From assembly GCA_016844285.1 (NCBI GenBank), contig JAENIS010000071.1:1-9228 (forward strand): a DNA stretch of 9,228 nucleotides, given 5' to 3'. A program made the translations under genes and the position numbers. This DNA comes from Dehalococcoidales bacterium. GTDB taxonomy: Bacteria > Chloroflexota > Dehalococcoidia > Dehalococcoidales > UBA2162. The notes under the pieces are model-generated. The model was not told the DNA's origin, ran no database searches, and saw only the letters and a program-made list of their open reading frames with translations. Shown piece after piece: positions 7,891-9,228 of the stretch. Every line of letters starts with the position of its first letter. The stretch's first letter is position 1.

Positions 7891-7896
7891 CCTCCC
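7891..7896 (-). promoter_or_regulatory. Shine-Dalgarno site deciding the TTG start of recX
   Basis: GGGAGG lies six bases upstream of TTG at 7884. With no in-frame ATG or GTG at the family N-terminus, this site is the main support for the rare start codon. Confidence 0.7.
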
Positions 7897-7907
7897 TCTT
7901 TAACCAA

Positions 7908-7935
7908 TAAAGCTGAGGCTTGTGCCTCAGCTTTA
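7908..7935 (-). terminator. Perfect 12-bp hairpin between recA and recX, likely attenuator or partial terminator
   Basis: On the minus strand, TAAAGCTGAGGC pairs perfectly with GCCTCAGCTTTA around an ACAA loop. The stem ends in TTTA and is followed by TTGGTTAAAG, so the U-tract is short and broken, suggesting leaky termination or an mRNA 3'-end stabiliser. It ends just 11 bases upstream of the recX ribosome site. A terminator-like hairpin limiting read-through from recA into recX is known in E. coli; the same role here is inferred. Confidence 0.65.
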
Positions 7936-7987
7936 CCTCCCACTGACACTATCGGTTAGTCTACTAACTGGTCAGGTTAGGAAACCT

Positions 7988-9001
7988 TTAACTGGTAGCG
8001 ATAAGATGATGAGTGGCAATAGCTGAGGCTCTAATCTTTTGCTCCATCTCCTGGGCAAGCTCGGAGTGCTGACGCAGGTATTGCTTGGCATTCTCCCGTC
8101 CCTGTCCGAGGCGAATGTCACCATAGGAGAAAAAGGCGCCCGATTTGCTGACTAGCCCCAGCTCAACAGCAAGGTCAATAATGTCACCCTCACGACTGAT
8201 GCCATGGTCAAACATGATGTCAAATTCAGCAGTCCTGAAGGGAGGAGCCACCTTATTTTTGACTACCCTGGCCTTGATATGGCTACCTATTGCCACGTCT
8301 CCCTGCTTGATGGTGTCAGAACGCCTCAGCTCAATCCTTACCGAGCTATAGAACTTCAGCGCCCGGCCGCCCGGCGTAATCTCCGGATTACCAAAGACAA
8401 TACCAACCTTCTCTCTTAGCTGGTTAATGAAGACAACGGCGGTGCCTGACCTACCAATCGAGGCTGCCAGCTTTCTTAAGGCTTGCGACATCAGGCGGGC
8501 TTGCAAAGCAACCTGGGTATCCCCAATCTCTCCTTCGAGTTCAGCACGGGGCACCAGTGCGGCCACACTATCAATGATGATGGTGTCCACCGCCCCGCTT
8601 CGAACCAGGGCTTCGGTTATCTCCAGAGCCTGCTCCCCGGTATCCGGTTGGGAGATAAGCATGTCATCCACCTTGACCCCGCAGTGACTGGCATAGAGAG
8701 GGTCGAGGGCATGCTCGGCATCAATATAAGCGGCAACCCCACCCCCCTTTTGTGCCTCGGCAATGATATGCTGAGCCAGGGTAGTTTTCCCTGATGACTC
8801 GGCGCCAAAAATCTCGGTAATCCGTCCCTTGGGGAGACCACCGATGCCTAAGGCTAAATCCAGGGTCAGGGAGCCGCTGGAGACAACCTCAACTGGTCCC
8901 AGTGTCGTTGACTCTCCCAGCTTCATGATTGACCCTTTGCCAAATCGTTTTTCAATCTGGCCGATAGCTAGCTCGAGTGCCTTACCTTTCTCCGTAGTCA
9001 T
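7988..9001 (-). CDS. recA: Recombinase RecA
   Basis: ATP-dependent strand-exchange protein of homologous recombination and the co-protease that triggers LexA cleavage in organisms with an SOS response. The 337 residues carry the whole core. [20 protein letters not shown] (7-26) marks the N-terminus, Walker A is GAESSGKT (66-73), Walker B lies in [13 protein letters not shown], and [11 protein letters not shown] plus [10 protein letters not shown] form the L2 DNA-binding region. The C-terminal domain ends without the acidic tail seen in E. coli. The ATG at 9001 gives the family-standard N-terminus, yet no Shine-Dalgarno sequence precedes it: the bases just upstream are TTATCATTACACCA, which look like a promoter -10 and discriminator. 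The mRNA may therefore be leaderless from one promoter. recX follows on the same strand. Confidence 0.98.
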   Translation of the reverse strand: MTTEKGKALELAIGQIEKRFGKGSIMKLGESTTLGPVEVVSSGSLTLDLALGIGGLPKGRITEIFGAESSGKTTLAQHIIAEAQKGGGVAAYIDAEHALDPLYASHCGVKVDDMLISQPDTGEQALEITEALVRSGAVDTIIIDSVAALVPRAELEGEIGDTQVALQARLMSQALRKLAASIGRSGTAVVFINQLREKVGIVFGNPEITPGGRALKFYSSVRIELRRSDTIKQGDVAIGSHIKARVVKNKVAPPFRTAEFDIMFDHGISREGDIIDLAVELGLVSKSGAFFSYGDIRLGQGRENAKQYLRQHSELAQEMEQKIRASAIATHHLIATS

Positions 9002-9008
9002 TGGTGTA

Positions 9009-9037
9009 ATGATAACATAACTAATATGCTAAAGCAA
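9009..9037 (-). promoter_or_regulatory. Candidate proximal recA promoter giving a leaderless transcript
   Basis: TTGCTT (9037-9032), a 17-bp spacer and TATCAT (9014-9009) with an upstream TG (extended -10, TGTTATCAT) form a good sigma-70 type promoter. Only seven bases, TACACCA, separate the -10 from the recA ATG, so transcription should begin at or one base before the A of the start codon. Confidence 0.5.
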
Positions 9038-9082
9038 GGATAGTTGATAAATATGCTTCCGTTGTGGTACTGGCTCGGCCGT

Positions 9083-9111
9083 AGTATACTACCGGATAGC
9101 TCTCCAGTCAA
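9083..9111 (-). promoter_or_regulatory. Candidate distal recA promoter with palindromic -10
   Basis: TTGACT (9111-9106) and TATACT (9088-9083) are exactly 17 bp apart, each with five of six consensus bases. A transcript would start near 9076 and have a leader of about 75 nt. The -10 lies inside the perfect palindrome GTAGTATACTAC (9081-9092), which could be an operator or make the promoter bidirectional. Confidence 0.6.
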
Positions 9112-9194
9112 AGAATTAGAATAGGTCATTTACTAACAGTCTCATTATAGAATAGACTCAGGGCATGAGTGATGCTATTCAAATAGAAGATGTC

Positions 9195-9214
9195 ATTCTG
9201 GCGAAGGCCAGAAT
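9195..9214. repeat. REP-like palindromic element at the window edge
   Basis: ATTCTGGC (9195-9202) and GCCAGAAT (9207-9214) form a perfect 8-bp stem around a GAAG loop, inside the context TGTCATTCTGGCGAAGG. This resembles the widely dispersed GTCATTC-type REP-like repeats that end in GAATCCAG. The element may continue beyond the right edge. Only one copy is visible here. Confidence 0.5.
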
Positions 9215-9228
9215 CCAGATACCACCCT

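Noticed and set aside
7954..7980. Small inverted repeat GTTAG/CTAAC and repeated GGTTAG after recA
   Set aside because: A 5-bp stem is within chance expectation and no function is suggested beyond the stronger neighbouring hairpin.
8617..8841. Minus-strand 74-codon frame inside recA
   Set aside because: It overlaps the Walker A and Walker B coding region of an intact recA and shows no recognisable features.
9144..9172. TATAAT on the minus strand at 9149-9144 as another recA promoter
   Set aside because: The -10 is perfect, but the hexamer 17 bp upstream is TCACTC, which does not resemble a -35; kept only as a weak possibility.
1..9228. Search for CRISPR array, tRNA, rRNA, transposase or phage genes
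   Set aside because: No regular short spaced repeats, cloverleaf-like segments or mobile-element proteins were seen; the only long repeats are the propeller blade units.

Overview
This window is a mostly housekeeping stretch of a bacterial chromosome. All eight genes lie on the minus strand, so transcription runs from right to left. The order recA, recX, rny (RNase Y), ymdB, a PHP phosphoesterase, plsY and glyA, followed by a secreted beta-propeller protein with an Fn3-like and dockerin tail, suggests a member of the Chloroflexota, most likely Dehalococcoidia. That placement is inferred from gene content, protein style and moderate GC. No rRNA or other phylogenetic marker is present to confirm it.

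Right end (about 9002-9228): non-coding DNA upstream of recA. It holds a REP-like palindrome at the edge, a strong candidate sigma-70 promoter whose -10 lies in a perfect 12-bp palindrome, and a second extended -10 promoter so close to the recA ATG that its transcript would be leaderless. recA has no visible Shine-Dalgarno sequence. A 12-bp perfect hairpin separates recA from recX, which starts with TTG.

Middle (about 3211-7174): rny, ymdB, PHP and plsY are tightly packed, with gaps of 55 and 2 nt and a 14-nt overlap. They look like one operon. Three of them encode nucleic-acid processing enzymes: an endoribonuclease, a 2',3'-cyclic-nucleotide phosphodiesterase and a PHP-type exonuclease or nucleotide phosphatase. 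Together they resemble an RNA-decay module attached to the recombination genes. PlsY makes lysophosphatidate for membrane lipids.

Left end: glyA (serine hydroxymethyltransferase) follows plsY after a 143-nt gap with a GC-rich hairpin repeat and its own candidate promoter. After glyA comes a secreted protein with seven recognisable SBBP beta-propeller blades. Its reading frame stops at 412, but the eighth blade, an Fn3-like domain and the first calcium loop of a type I dockerin continue, open to the window edge, in another frame. Alignment with the other blades points to about 25 missing bases. The gene is therefore either recently broken or mis-assembled.

I found no mobile element, CRISPR array, tRNA or rRNA. 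The features most worth a second look are the broken propeller-dockerin gene, the recA promoter region and the RNA-decay gene cluster.
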